Assembly: GCF_000718325.1 (NCBI RefSeq)
Contig: NZ_JOFV01000003.1
Coordinates: 124,001-188,000, forward strand
From: Oerskovia turbata
Lineage (GTDB): Bacteria > Actinomycetota > Actinomycetes > Actinomycetales > Cellulomonadaceae
Direction of reading: 5' to 3'
DNA length: 64,000 nt
The notes below the pieces were generated by a model. That model had not been told where the DNA came from, made no database searches, and saw nothing but the letters and a program-made list of their open reading frames with translations. This document shows, piece by piece, positions 35,306-44,372 of this stretch. The position numbers and the translations under genes are program-made. Numbering within the stretch: position 1 is the stretch's first letter; every line of letters begins with the position of its first letter.

Positions 35306-36976
35306 ATGACGCACCACCCGAACGACCCCACCGCGGTCGCCCCCGCTCCCACCACCCCCTCGCCCGAGACCACCGGCCTCGGTCGCCGCGGCTTCCTCAC
35401 GCTCGCGACCGCCGGCATCGCGGCCAGCACGCTGAGCGTGACGATCGGCTCGCTCTCCCCCGCCGCGGCCGCGACCGCACCCGCCCCGGCGACGGGAGCG
35501 ACGCCGTCGGGCCCTGCGCCGCGCAAGCGCGAGCTGCGCGCGATGTGGATCTCGAGCGTCGTCAACATCGACTGGCCCTCGGCCGCCGGGCTGAGCGCCG
35601 AGCAGCAGAAGGCCGAGTACCTGCACTGGCTCGACGTCGCCGAGCAGTACCGGCTCAACGCCGTGTTCGTGCAGGTCCGGCCCACGGCCGACGCGTTCTG
35701 GCCCAGCCCCTACGAGCCGTGGTCGCAGTACCTCACGGGCACCCAGGGCAAGGACCCCGGCTACGACCCGCTCGCGTTCGTCGTCGAGGAGTCGCACAAG
35801 CGCAACATCGAGATCCACGCCTGGTACAACCCGTACCGCGTCTCGATGCAGGCCGACCCCGCCCAGCTCGTGCCCGAGCACCCCGCCCGCCAGCACCCCG
35901 ACTGGGTGTGGGCGTACGGAGGCAAGCTCTACTTCGACCCCGGCCTGCCCGAGGCGCAGGAGCACATCCAGCGCGCGATCCTGCACTCGGTCGAGAACTA
36001 CGACCTCGACGGCGTGCACTTCGACGACTACTTCTACCCCTACGCGGTCGCAGGCCAGACCATCCCCGACGCACACACCTACGCGACGCACGGCGCGGGC
36101 TTCGCGACCGTCGAGGAGTGGCGCCGCCACAACGTCGACACGTTCGTGCAGTCCATCTCGCAGCGCATCAAGCAGGTCAAGCCGTGGGTCAAGTTCGGGA
36201 TCAGCCCGTTCGGGATCTGGCGCAACGCCTCGACCGACCCGCGCGGCTCGGCGACCAACGGCTCGCAGTCGTACGACATGCAGTTCGCCGACACGCGCAA
36301 GTGGGTCACCGAGGGGTGGCTCGACTACATCAACCCGCAGATCTACTGGCAGATCGGGCTCGCCGTCGCGGACTACGCGAAGCTCGTGCCCTGGTGGGCC
36401 GAGGTCGCGGCCCAGTCCGGCACACAGCTCTTCATCGGCGAGGCGCTCTACAAGGTCACCTCGGGGGTCTTCACCGACCCGGCCGAGATGTCGAACCACC
36501 TGACGTTCAGCCAGCAGGTCGACGCCGAGGTCGGGCCCGTGCTCGGCAACGTCTACTTCTCGGCCAAGCACGTCCCCGCCGACCCGCAGGGCTCCATGAG
36601 CCGCGTGCTCGAGGACCACTACCGGCACCCGGCACTCGTGCCCGCCTCCCCGAAGCTGCCCGCGCAGCCGCTGCGCACCCCGGTCCTCGCGTGGGCCGGA
36701 TGGCGCGACGACGGCGTCCGCGTCCACTGGACCGACGCCGGCGGACGCCGCTTCCCCGCGACGTCGTTCGCGATCTACCGCGTCGACGGCTGGGTCAAGA
36801 AGGTCGACGTCGAGAACCCCGCGCACCTCGTCGCGACGCAGCGCGCCGAGGGGCGGATCCTGCAGGACTACCTCGACGAGACCGCGCTGCGCGGCAAGAA
36901 GTACACCTACGTCGTCACCGCGCTCGACCGCCTGTGGAACGAGTCGCGACCCAGCGAGGTCCGCTGGTCGGTCTGA
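35306..36976 (+). CDS. Secreted glycoside hydrolase-like protein (GHL10/DUF187 family)
   Basis: 556 residues. Twin-arginine-type signal GLGRRGFLTLATAGIAAS, then a GHL10 (alpha/beta)8 domain at about 75-400: KRELRAMWISSVVNIDWP, FVQVRPTADAFWPSPYEPWS, IEIHAWYNPYRV and the DGVHFDDYFYPY acidic loop. A fibronectin-like C-terminal domain is suggested by PVLAWAGWRDDGVRVHW. Family members are putative glycosidases of the cell envelope, with no substrate assured here. Start ATG 35306 is chosen because GGAGG lies 7 bp before it; ATG 35300 is too close to it. Monocistronic, with a terminator after it. Confidence 0.88.
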   Translation: MTHHPNDPTAVAPAPTTPSPETTGLGRRGFLTLATAGIAASTLSVTIGSLSPAAAATAPAPATGATPSGPAPRKRELRAMWISSVVNIDWPSAAGLSAEQQKAEYLHWLDVAEQYRLNAVFVQVRPTADAFWPSPYEPWSQYLTGTQGKDPGYDPLAFVVEESHKRNIEIHAWYNPYRVSMQADPAQLVPEHPARQHPDWVWAYGGKLYFDPGLPEAQEHIQRAILHSVENYDLDGVHFDDYFYPYAVAGQTIPDAHTYATHGAGFATVEEWRRHNVDTFVQSISQRIKQVKPWVKFGISPFGIWRNASTDPRGSATNGSQSYDMQFADTRKWVTEGWLDYINPQIYWQIGLAVADYAKLVPWWAEVAAQSGTQLFIGEALYKVTSGVFTDPAEMSNHLTFSQQVDAEVGPVLGNVYFSAKHVPADPQGSMSRVLEDHYRHPALVPASPKLPAQPLRTPVLAWAGWRDDGVRVHWTDAGGRRFPATSFAIYRVDGWVKKVDVENPAHLVATQRAEGRILQDYLDETALRGKKYTYVVTALDRLWNESRPSEVRWSV

Positions 36977-36995
36977 CCCTGACGGTTCCGCTCCG

Positions 36996-37030
36996 CGGTG
37001 CCGAGGGAGCACGGTGCTCCCTCGGCACCG
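36996..37030. terminator. Terminator after the GHL10 gene
   Basis: Perfect 17-bp stem beginning CGGTGCCGAGGGAGCAC with almost no loop, between convergent genes. Confidence 0.85.
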
Positions 37031-37047
37031 GCGGCTGGCCGGGCCGC

Positions 37048-38415
37048 TCAGGCCGGCAACGCGAACCTCCCGTCGGGGTCGATCTCGCGACGCACGGTCG
37101 CGAGGTGCGCCTGGTCGGCGGGCGACCACAGGTCGACCGGCGCCGCCTGGCTGATCGTGCCGGCGAAGTTGGCCTGGGTGCGACCGAGCGACCAGGGCTG
37201 CGTCGCTTCGAGGAGGCCGTTGATCGCCGCGGGCACGGCGGTCTCGAACAGCTCGGGGACGGGCAGGCCGATCGTGAAGAGCGCGAACGCGGCGTCTCGT
37301 CCCGTCACCGAGTCGGGGCCGTTCGTGCCGTCGGCGAGCGCCCCGCCGAGGTGGCGGATCTCGGTCATCATGAGCGGGGTCTGCGTCTGCGGTCCTGCGA
37401 CCGCGAGCACCGCCTCGGCGGTCTGCGGCTCGAACGTGTGCAGCAGGGTCGACCCGTCGATGAACGGCATGGGCTCGGTCGGGTCGGCGTGCACTCCCCC
37501 GATCGCCGCGTAGGGGATCTCGGCGATCGTGTCCATGAGGATCGGGACCGTGGTCCGCAGGGGGGCGATGGCGCTCTCGACCTCGGCCAACGGCCGGGTC
37601 GAGGCCACGCGGACGTTCGCGACGTACTGGCCGCGCAGGGGCTCGGGCAGGAACTCGAGCGGTGGCAGGCGTAGCAGAGCGATCGAGGTCGTGATGTCGG
37701 ACGGCGCGCTCGGGACCCACTCCGCGTAGGCCCGGAAGAGCGTCGCGGCGTCGTCCCCGAGGGCGAAGAAGTTCCCGCCTGTCACCTTCTCGAGGTTCAG
37801 CAGCCGGACGGTCACCGAGGTGACGACGCCCAGGCCCCACTTGCCGCCGCGCAGCGCCCGCAGGATCTCCGGGTGGTGCTCGTCGTCGACGTGGAGCAGG
37901 GTGCCGTCGCCCGTGACGACGTCGGCGGCGACGAGGTAGCTCGACCCGAAGCCGACCTCGCGCGCGAGGGGGCCGATCCCGCCGCCGAGGAGGAAGCCGA
38001 CGGCTCCCACGTCGGGCGAGGACCCGGTGACGGCCGCGAGCCCGAGGGGCGTGACGACGTCGAGCACGTCCTTCCACCGGGAACCGGCGGCGATGCGGGC
38101 CGTGCGTGCGGGCTGGTCGACCTCGACGCCGGTCAGGCCGGCGGTGCTCACGGCGATTCCGCCCTCGATCCCGCGGGCGAACCCGTGTCCTGTGCTGAAC
38201 ACGGTGACGGGCAGCCCGAAGCGCTGGGCGGTGCGCACGGTCGCCTGGACGTCGTCGGCGGACGTGGCGTGGACGACGTAGTCGGGCCGGTGCTCGACGG
38301 CGACGTTCATGCCGGAGAGCCTGGCGTCGGGGTCGGTGCCGGCGAGGACCCGGCCGGTCACGCCCTGTGCGAGCGCGGCGAGCACGACGTCCTGCGTGGT
38401 CTCGTGGGCAGTCAT
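37048..38415 (-). CDS. FAD-linked oxidoreductase (berberine-bridge/hydroxynicotine oxidase type)
   Basis: 455 residues. FAD-binding domain with FSTGHGFARGIEGG, where the histidine is in the position of covalent flavinylation, and GAVGFLLGGGIGPLAREVGFGSSYLVAADVV. A C-terminal substrate domain ends DPDGRFALPA. The family includes oligosaccharide and nicotine oxidases. ATG 38415 has GAGAGGGA upstream. A CelR-type operator lies 57-70 bp upstream, which would link it to cellobiose or other sugar signals; an oligosaccharide oxidase role is therefore an attractive inference. Confidence 0.82.
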   Translation of the reverse strand: MTAHETTQDVVLAALAQGVTGRVLAGTDPDARLSGMNVAVEHRPDYVVHATSADDVQATVRTAQRFGLPVTVFSTGHGFARGIEGGIAVSTAGLTGVEVDQPARTARIAAGSRWKDVLDVVTPLGLAAVTGSSPDVGAVGFLLGGGIGPLAREVGFGSSYLVAADVVTGDGTLLHVDDEHHPEILRALRGGKWGLGVVTSVTVRLLNLEKVTGGNFFALGDDAATLFRAYAEWVPSAPSDITTSIALLRLPPLEFLPEPLRGQYVANVRVASTRPLAEVESAIAPLRTTVPILMDTIAEIPYAAIGGVHADPTEPMPFIDGSTLLHTFEPQTAEAVLAVAGPQTQTPLMMTEIRHLGGALADGTNGPDSVTGRDAAFALFTIGLPVPELFETAVPAAINGLLEATQPWSLGRTQANFAGTISQAAPVDLWSPADQAHLATVRREIDPDGRFALPA

Positions 38416-38471
38416 GGAAGTCCCTCTCGGACGGTGGGGAGCGCGGAGCAGCGCTACCACAGAGAGAGGGT

Positions 38472-38485
38472 TGGGAGCGCTCCCG
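38472..38485. promoter_or_regulatory. CelR/CebR-like operator
   Basis: TGGGAGCGCTCCCG, 13 of 14 matches to TGGGAGCGCTCCCA, the CelR/CebR (LacI family) operator that responds to cellobiose in actinomycetes. Located 57 bp before the FAD oxidoreductase start. Confidence 0.75.
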
Positions 38486-38574
38486 GTGACACGTCCGCCG
38501 AAGGTGACCGAACTGTCCGCCGACGGTGACGCCCGCAGGCACCCACGGTGACGCTCCGCCGCGCCCACGGTGAC
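38485..38574 (+). repeat. GGTGAC direct repeat array, copy A
   Basis: GGTGAC at 38485, 38503, 38525, 38547 and 38569, spaced 18, 22, 22 and 22 bp. The preceding bases are often CCGACGGTGAC or CCCACGGTGAC. Lies in the gap between divergent oxidase and DUF2252 genes. Confidence 0.85.
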
Positions 38575-38629
38575 CGCACGCGCCATGATGAGCGAGGGCG
38601 CCCGCACGCCCCGGACCCGAGGAGCGACG

Positions 38630-40093
38630 ATGCCCCAGCACGCGACGGACCAGGCCCCGACCCTGCCCCCCACCCGGCCCGACGGCCGCCCACCCCTGCG
38701 CGGGACGCCTCCCCCCGAACAGCGCAAGGAGGAGGGGCGCGCCGCACGCGCCCTCCTGCACCGCCGCGCGACCGCCTCGTGGGGTCCCGCCGCCGACCGC
38801 CGCGACCCCGTCGCGATCCTCCAGGCCCAGAACGCGAGCCGCGTCCCCGAGCTCGTCCCGCTGCGCATGGGCCGCATGGCCGCCACGCCGTTCACGTTCT
38901 ACCGCGGTGCCGCGGCCGTCATGGCGGCCGACCTCGGCACCGGGCCCAGGACGGGGCTGACCGTCCAGCTCTGCGGTGACGCGCACCTCGCGAACTTCGG
39001 GGGCTTCGCGTCCCCCGAGCGCTCGCTCGTGTTCGACGTCAACGACTTCGACGAGACGCACCGCGGACCCTTCGAGTGGGACGTGCAACGCCTCGTCGCG
39101 AGCCTCGAGATCGCGGGCCGGCACCGAGGCATGTCGCACCACGAGCGCGAGCGGATCGTGCTGGGGGCGGGGCGCGCCTACCGCGAGACCCTGCGGACGT
39201 TCGCCGACCTGGGGCACCTCGACCTGTGGCACGTGCAGCTCCGCGGCGACGAGATCGTCGACAGGTGGCGCGGCTCGGTCCCGCCCGCCGTCATGGACAA
39301 CCTCCGCAGGGCCCTGCGGAAGGCGCGCACGAAGGACCGGCAGAAGGCACGCCGTCGCCTCACGGTCCTCCACGACGACGGCGAGCTGCGCTTCCAGAGC
39401 AACCCGCCCCTGCTCGTGCCCGTCCGCGACCTCTTCAGCGCGGACGAGCGGGCGCGCCTCCTGGGCGTCGTGACCACGGCCCTCGCGGCGTACGGCGACT
39501 CGCTCACCGGCGCCCGCCGCATCCTGCTCGAGCGCTACCGCCTCGTCGACCTGGCGCGGCGCGTGGTCGGGGTCGGGAGCGTCGGGACGCGCTGCTGGGT
39601 CGCGCTGCTCGTGGGCCGGGACAACGACGACCCCCTGTTCCTGCAGGTCAAGGAGGCCGAGCCGTCGGTGCTCGAGCCGTACACCTCGGCGAGCCCCTAC
39701 CCCGAGAACGGGCGGCGCGTGGTCGAGGGGCAGCGGCTCCTGCAGGCGACGAGCGACGCCCTGCTCGGCTGGAACACCGTGCACGGCGCCGACGACCGAC
39801 GGCACGACTACTACTTCCGCCAGCTCTGGGACTGGAAGGTCTCGGCCGACCTCGAGACCATGCTCCCGGTCGCCATGGCCGCGTACGCGCAGATGTGTGC
39901 GTGGGTCCTCGCGCGCGGCCACGCCCGCTCGGGCGACGCGCTCGCGATCAGCGCGTACCTCGGCAAGGGCGACGTCGCGGACCGCTCGTTCGCCGAGTTC
40001 GCGACGCGCTACGCGGACCAGAACGCCCTGGACCACCGGGCCCTCGTGGACGCGATCGCCGCGGGGGACGTGGAGGCGGTCCGGGGCGTCTGA
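38630..40093 (+). CDS. DUF2252 protein
   Basis: 487 residues, family PF10009. Kinase-like core features: QLCGDAHLANFGGFASPERSLVFDVNDFDET (the GDxHxxNFG and DxNDFD motifs), WDVQRLVASLEIAGR, and DYYFRQLWDWKVS later. No biochemical role is established for the family; the motifs resemble phosphotransferases. ATG 38630 is preceded by GAGGAG; ATGs at 38585/38588 lack one. The stop codon sits inside a perfect hairpin (40073-40109). Confidence 0.88.
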   Translation: MPQHATDQAPTLPPTRPDGRPPLRGTPPPEQRKEEGRAARALLHRRATASWGPAADRRDPVAILQAQNASRVPELVPLRMGRMAATPFTFYRGAAAVMAADLGTGPRTGLTVQLCGDAHLANFGGFASPERSLVFDVNDFDETHRGPFEWDVQRLVASLEIAGRHRGMSHHERERIVLGAGRAYRETLRTFADLGHLDLWHVQLRGDEIVDRWRGSVPPAVMDNLRRALRKARTKDRQKARRRLTVLHDDGELRFQSNPPLLVPVRDLFSADERARLLGVVTTALAAYGDSLTGARRILLERYRLVDLARRVVGVGSVGTRCWVALLVGRDNDDPLFLQVKEAEPSVLEPYTSASPYPENGRRVVEGQRLLQATSDALLGWNTVHGADDRRHDYYFRQLWDWKVSADLETMLPVAMAAYAQMCAWVLARGHARSGDALAISAYLGKGDVADRSFAEFATRYADQNALDHRALVDAIAAGDVEAVRGV

Positions 40094-40109
40094 CGCCCCG
40101 GACCGCCTC
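40073..40109 (+). terminator. Hairpin overlapping the DUF2252 stop codon
   Basis: Perfect 18-bp stem (GAGGCGGTCCGGGGCGTC with its complement, 1-base loop). The last codons form the left arm and TGA lies at the loop. Confidence 0.85.
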
Positions 40110-40195
40110 GCCCCCTGCCCGACGGCGCCGCCCACCCTGCGCGGACGTGTCCCGTCAGTCCGTGGCCGGGGCGTGTCACGCGAGGCGGGGCGGGC

Positions 40196-40936
40196 TCAGG
40201 CGCCCGCGGTCCGGCCCGCTGCCGACCGCGCGAGTCCCCGGCGCAGAAGGAGCGCCTGGACCACGAGGCCGCCCAGGATGACCGCCCCGAGCAGGACGGC
40301 CACGACGATCCCGCCGACGTTCGCGCCCGCGGCCTCGCACGTGGTCGTGAAGTCCCCGGTCGTCGGCGCGTGGAAACCGCCCTCACCCTCGGCCGCGAGC
40401 GCGCCCGAGGCCTCCACCGCGGACAGGGAGCTGACCGACGTGCAGGTCGTGGACGGCAGCAGCATCATGCCCGTGATCCCGAGCCAGGCGGCACCCGCGG
40501 CGAAGCCCGAGACGATCCCCCAGACCTTCTCGTTCGCGGTCCACAGCGGCGAGGATCCCAGCAGGACCGCGGCGGCCAGCCACAGGACGCCGGGGATGAG
40601 CAGCGGCGCACCGACGATGCCCGCGATCGCGAGCCCGAACACGACCGGGGCGACCCACGCGGCGGTGAGGGACGGGCGGGAGGTGGCTCCGCCGTCGGGC
40701 AGCGGGACCCCGGTGGTCCCGGACGCGACCCGCGCGACGTCCTCAGGAGCCCCCAGCGACGCCAGGATCGTCGCGACCTCCTGGTCGTTGGGCGCGTGCC
40801 CCAGCTCGGCCAGGCTCGCGTCGACGTGCTCACGCACACCGCCCAGGACGTCGGCACGCTCGGCCGGGTCGAGGTGCGTGAGCATCCGACCGAGGTCGTC
40901 GAGGTAGGTGGTGATCGCGTCGGTCGTGTCGTTCAT
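40196..40936 (-). CDS. HAAS/DUF1700-type membrane protein, PadR partner
   Basis: 246 residues. N-terminal HAAS-like domain (IATYLDDLG-type start, LDPAERADVLGGVREHVDASLAELG), then membrane helices (AAWVAPVVFGLAIAGIVGAPLL, GVLWLAAAVLLGS, VWGIVSGFAAGAAWLGITGMMLL, VGGIVVAVLLGAVILGGLVVQALLL). Genes of this type are regularly coupled to PadR regulators and are thought to sense envelope signals. ATG 40936 overlaps the padR stop as ATGA and has GGGGAG upstream. Confidence 0.82.
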   Translation of the reverse strand: MNDTTDAITTYLDDLGRMLTHLDPAERADVLGGVREHVDASLAELGHAPNDQEVATILASLGAPEDVARVASGTTGVPLPDGGATSRPSLTAAWVAPVVFGLAIAGIVGAPLLIPGVLWLAAAVLLGSSPLWTANEKVWGIVSGFAAGAAWLGITGMMLLPSTTCTSVSSLSAVEASGALAAEGEGGFHAPTTGDFTTTCEAAGANVGGIVVAVLLGAVILGGLVVQALLLRRGLARSAAGRTAGA

Positions 40937-41274
40937 CGGTGGCTCCCCAGGGTCGAGTCGACGGCATCGCGGAAGGGCGCCCACGTGCGGGCGAAGGTCT
41001 CGAGGGCCGCGCGTCCCTCAGGGGTCAGCGCGTAGTAGCGGCGGGGTGGTCCGGCGTCGGACTCCCGCCAGTGCGTCTCCACGAGCCCGCCCTTGCGCAG
41101 CCGCGCGAGGAGCGGGTAGAGCGTGCCCTCGCCGCTCAGGAGGACGCCGTCGCCGGACAGGCGGCGGGCGATGTCCAGCCCGTACCACTCGTCGTCGGCC
41201 AGGAGGGCGAGCACGCAGTACTCGATCGCCCCCCGCCGGAGATGGGTGAGGATCATGTCCTCGGTAGGTACCAT
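40933..41274 (-). CDS. PadR-family transcriptional regulator
   Basis: 113 residues. Winged helix: ILTHLRRGAIEYCVLALLADDEWYGLDIARRL, then GTLYPLLARLRKGGLVETHWRES and RRYYALTPEGRAAL, the PadR signature. Short C-terminal helix (subfamily 2). Regulates its own operon with the HAAS partner in typical cases. ATG 41274 chosen; ATG 41256 is possible. Confidence 0.88.
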   Translation of the reverse strand: MVPTEDMILTHLRRGAIEYCVLALLADDEWYGLDIARRLSGDGVLLSGEGTLYPLLARLRKGGLVETHWRESDAGPPRRYYALTPEGRAALETFARTWAPFRDAVDSTLGSHR

Positions 41275-41353
41275 GCGACACAAGGTAGCAGGGCCGCGTC
41301 GGGCCGGGAAGGGCTTCTCGGGTGGTGTCGTGCTCCGCGCGAGCCGGGCGGGG

Positions 41354-42277
41354 TCAGATCTGGTCGAGACGACGCAGGATCGCGCCCTCCCGCAAGGCCC
41401 ACGGGCAGATCTCCACCTCAGCGACCTTGAGCGCCTTCATGGTCTCCTCCGCGACCACGCCACCGGCCACGATCTGATACGTCCTCTCGGCTGTGATGCC
41501 CGGCAGCTCCGTGCGGCCCGTCGCCGGGATGCGCGCGAGGCGCGGAACCCAGTCGGAGAGCTGCGAGCGCTCCATGCGCCACCGCTCCTCCGGCCCCACG
41601 ACCGCGACCTTCATGCCCGCGAGCCGCGCGAGCGACCGGAAGGTCTTGGACGTCGCGACCACGTGGTCCGGGCGCGGCAGCCGCTTGACCTCGCTGAGCG
41701 CCCCCGCCAGCACCCCCCGCACGTGAGCCCGGAGCGCCGCGACCTGCCTGGCCGACGGCGGGTCGTCCGGCAGGAACTCGATCGTCATGCGTCCCGCACC
41801 GAGCGGCACCGAGACCGCGACGTCGGGCTCCTCGTCGAGACCCGACGCGATCTCGAGCGAACCACCACCGATGTCGAGCACCATGAGCCGCCCCGACGCC
41901 CACCCGTGCCAACGGCGCGCGGCGAGGAACGTCAGCCGCGCCTCCTCAGGCCCCGAGAGGACCTCGATCGGCACGCCCACGCGCTCCTCGATCGCGGCCA
42001 GCACCTCGGCGCCGTTGCTCGCCTCGCGCAGGGCCGACGTCGCGAGCGCCAACGACTCCTCGACCTCGTACTCACGGGCCAGGGCCGCCGCCTTGTCAGC
42101 CGCATCCAGGAGGGCATCGACACCCTCCGCCGAGATCGAACCGTCGGGCTGCAGGTAGCGCATGAGACGGACCACCGACCTGCCCGACGCCGCCGGGTCC
42201 GGACGCGCACCCCGCTCGGCGTCCACGACGAGCATGTGGACCGTGTTGGAACCGATGTCGAGCACTCCCAGTCTCAT
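41354..42277 (-). CDS. ppx: Exopolyphosphatase/pppGpp phosphohydrolase, Ppx/GppA family
   Basis: 307 residues. Actin-like ATPase fold with VLDIGSNTVHMLVVD (phosphate 1), ALATSALREASNG, and VLDIGGGSLEIASG (phosphate 2). Length matches the short actinobacterial Ppx, which lacks the C-terminal HD extension. It hydrolyses polyphosphate, and some homologues pppGpp. ATG 42277. Upstream is a 16-bp perfect palindrome shared with the divergent operon. Confidence 0.9.
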   Translation of the reverse strand: MRLGVLDIGSNTVHMLVVDAERGARPDPAASGRSVVRLMRYLQPDGSISAEGVDALLDAADKAAALAREYEVEESLALATSALREASNGAEVLAAIEERVGVPIEVLSGPEEARLTFLAARRWHGWASGRLMVLDIGGGSLEIASGLDEEPDVAVSVPLGAGRMTIEFLPDDPPSARQVAALRAHVRGVLAGALSEVKRLPRPDHVVATSKTFRSLARLAGMKVAVVGPEERWRMERSQLSDWVPRLARIPATGRTELPGITAERTYQIVAGGVVAEETMKALKVAEVEICPWALREGAILRRLDQI

Positions 42278-42328
42278 CGCCCCACGGTAGCGGGCGTGAG
42301 CAGGGCGGGCCCGACGCCACGCACCGGC

Positions 42329-42362
42329 CGTCGCCCATGGGGAGGTCTCCCCATGGGCGACG
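42329..42362. promoter_or_regulatory. Perfect 16-bp inverted repeat between ppx and the WXG-like operon
   Basis: Arms CGTCGCCCATGGGGAG and CTCCCCATGGGCGACG with GT between. It lies between divergent start codons, so an operator or cruciform is more likely than a terminator. Confidence 0.6.
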
Positions 42363-42412
42363 ACGCACTTCTCCGTTATCGTCCACCTGGAACCTGCACC
42401 GAGGAGAGACAC

Positions 42413-42703
42413 GTGCCTGACCTGAAGCTCGACCTCGATGCGATGGCCGACGCCGCAACCGGCCTGCGCGCCCTGCGCACCGAGTTCCTCGCTGCCGAGG
42501 AGTTCAACCGCGGGCTCGCCGACGCCGCCGGCCACCGACGCCTCGGCAGCACGATCGACGACTTCGCGAGCGCGTGGAACATCCGGCGCGAGAGGCTCAG
42601 CGAGGAGATCCAGGCCGTCGCGGACGCGACGCAAGCCGTCTGCGACACGTTCCGCGAGCTCGACGAAGCCACGGCCGCACAGCTCCGGAACGTGGAGCTC
42701 TGA
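42413..42703 (+). CDS. WXG100-size helical protein
   Basis: 96 residues from GTG 42413 with GAGGAG upstream. Two predicted helices (LDLDAMADAATGLRALRTEFLA and NIRRERLSEEIQAVADATQAVC) joined by DDFASAWNI. Size and hairpin plan match ESAT-6/WXG100 proteins, but no W-x-G turn is present. First gene of a six- or seven-gene operon that includes a secreted-type hydrolase. Confidence 0.68.
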   Translation: MPDLKLDLDAMADAATGLRALRTEFLAAEEFNRGLADAAGHRRLGSTIDDFASAWNIRRERLSEEIQAVADATQAVCDTFRELDEATAAQLRNVEL

Positions 42704-42704
42704 C

Positions 42705-44372
42705 ATGGTGCACGCCTCCGCGGTCCCCTACCTCGAACCTCTCAGCGGCGAGCCCGACCAGCTCGAGCAGGCCGGTACCCACTACCTCTCGGTCGCGGAC
42801 CAGATCAGGGAGGTCAGCCGCGGTCTCGCGGACCTCTCGAACCGCACCGAGTCCTTCGGCAGGGCGGCCGACGCCCTGCACGAACGGACGCTGGACGTGT
42901 CCGGCGCCGTCGAGGACGTGATCCCCCGCTACGAGACCACCGCGAACGCGATCAAGGTGTACGCCGTCGCGCTCGCGGACGCCCAGGCCGAGGCGCGGAC
43001 CGCGCTCACCGTGGTCGACGACGAGCGCAACCAGCTCTGGTCCCTGTACACCCGGCAGGACCAGGCCGAGCAAGACGTCTACCTGGCGGCCGCGTCCGGG
43101 GCGTCGGACACCTCCATGGACGACGCGCACCACGAGCTGCGCCGGGCGGGCGCGCTCGTGCGGGACCACGAGGAGGCGCTCGACGTCGCGCTACGCCGGT
43201 TCCGGGACGCCGAGGACGCGAAGGACGCGGCTGCCCTGCGGGCGGCAGACGCGATCCGACCGGTGCTGGACCAGCTCGACGACAGCTTCGGGGACAAGGT
43301 CGGAGCGTTCTTCGCCCCCGTCGGGGACTTCCTCGCGATGGTCGACCAGTGGCTCGCGGACGTCCTGGAGCAGGTGCTCCAATGGCTCTCCGACGTCGTG
43401 GTCATCGTCCTGGCGATCGCGCTCGTCGCCTTCTCGTTCGTGGTGTACTCGATCCCCGCGCTCCTGGGGTGGGTCACCTGGGACCAGGTCCTCGACGCCG
43501 GGATCGGCGCCACGATGATCCTGCTCAAGGGGCTCGCGCCGATCCTCGTGCCGGCGCTGTGGGCCGAGGTCGCCAGCGAGACGCCCGAGATGCGGTTCAC
43601 GGGCGTCACGGTCGAGTCCCCCTCGGGGGACCCGTATACCCAGGCCTTCAAGGACGCCGAGGACGTGGACCTGCTCGGCGGAGCCGACAGCACGGCCGTC
43701 CGGATCGTCCGCGTCGGCACCGGCCCCGACGGATTGCCCGTCTGGCGCGTGATCCCGCCGAGCACGCAGGACTGGGAGCTCGGCAGCGACACCGGTGCCG
43801 CCAACGACCTGGGTTCCAACCTGACCCTCATGCTCGCCCCCGACCAGCAGGCCGCGTACGAACGAATGGTCCTGCAGGCCATGGAGAAGGCAGGCATCGG
43901 ACCCCAGGACCACGTCATGATGGTGGGCTTCAGCCAGGGCGGGATCCTCGCGGGCAAGTTCGCCGCCGACCCGGACCTCCCGTACAACATCGAGGCGATC
44001 GTCGTTGCCGGCGCGCCGATCGACGCGATGGACATCCCGTCGGGCGTCTCGGTCGTCTCCTACCAGCACCGGGGCGACCCGGTCCACCGTCTGGACGGCG
44101 AGGCACCACCCTCGCCGCACGACCGCTGGGTCACCGTCGAGACGGACACGTGGGACGGTCCCTCCGCACCCTCGTCCAGTCCGTTCTTCGACGCAGGGCG
44201 CCACCACGCCGGGAAGTACTCCACCACGGCCGAGCACCTCTCCGACGGTTCGCTGCACGACGGCGGCTACGTCTCAGGCTCGACCCAGGACGCCTTCGAG
44301 AAGATTCGCGCGGACCAGTCGATCTTCTTCGGCGACAGCGAGACCTACTACACCTACGAAGGAAGCGAATAG
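42705..44372 (+). CDS. Alpha/beta hydrolase with N-terminal helical and membrane regions (second paralogue)
   Basis: 555 residues. Helical N-terminus to about 225 (SVADQIREVSRGLADLSNR, EEALDVALRRFRDAEDAKDAAALR), a hydrophobic segment at about 228-255 (VVIVLAIALVAFSFVVYSIPALLG) and a second near 275-295, then a hydrolase domain with the nucleophile elbow MMVGFSQGGILAG. Same plan as the protein at 28045, so the two loci are paralogous. Starts 1 bp after the previous stop region with GGAG upstream. Ends overlapping the lipoprotein gene by one base. Confidence 0.75.
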   Translation: MVHASAVPYLEPLSGEPDQLEQAGTHYLSVADQIREVSRGLADLSNRTESFGRAADALHERTLDVSGAVEDVIPRYETTANAIKVYAVALADAQAEARTALTVVDDERNQLWSLYTRQDQAEQDVYLAAASGASDTSMDDAHHELRRAGALVRDHEEALDVALRRFRDAEDAKDAAALRAADAIRPVLDQLDDSFGDKVGAFFAPVGDFLAMVDQWLADVLEQVLQWLSDVVVIVLAIALVAFSFVVYSIPALLGWVTWDQVLDAGIGATMILLKGLAPILVPALWAEVASETPEMRFTGVTVESPSGDPYTQAFKDAEDVDLLGGADSTAVRIVRVGTGPDGLPVWRVIPPSTQDWELGSDTGAANDLGSNLTLMLAPDQQAAYERMVLQAMEKAGIGPQDHVMMVGFSQGGILAGKFAADPDLPYNIEAIVVAGAPIDAMDIPSGVSVVSYQHRGDPVHRLDGEAPPSPHDRWVTVETDTWDGPSAPSSSPFFDAGRHHAGKYSTTAEHLSDGSLHDGGYVSGSTQDAFEKIRADQSIFFGDSETYYTYEGSE

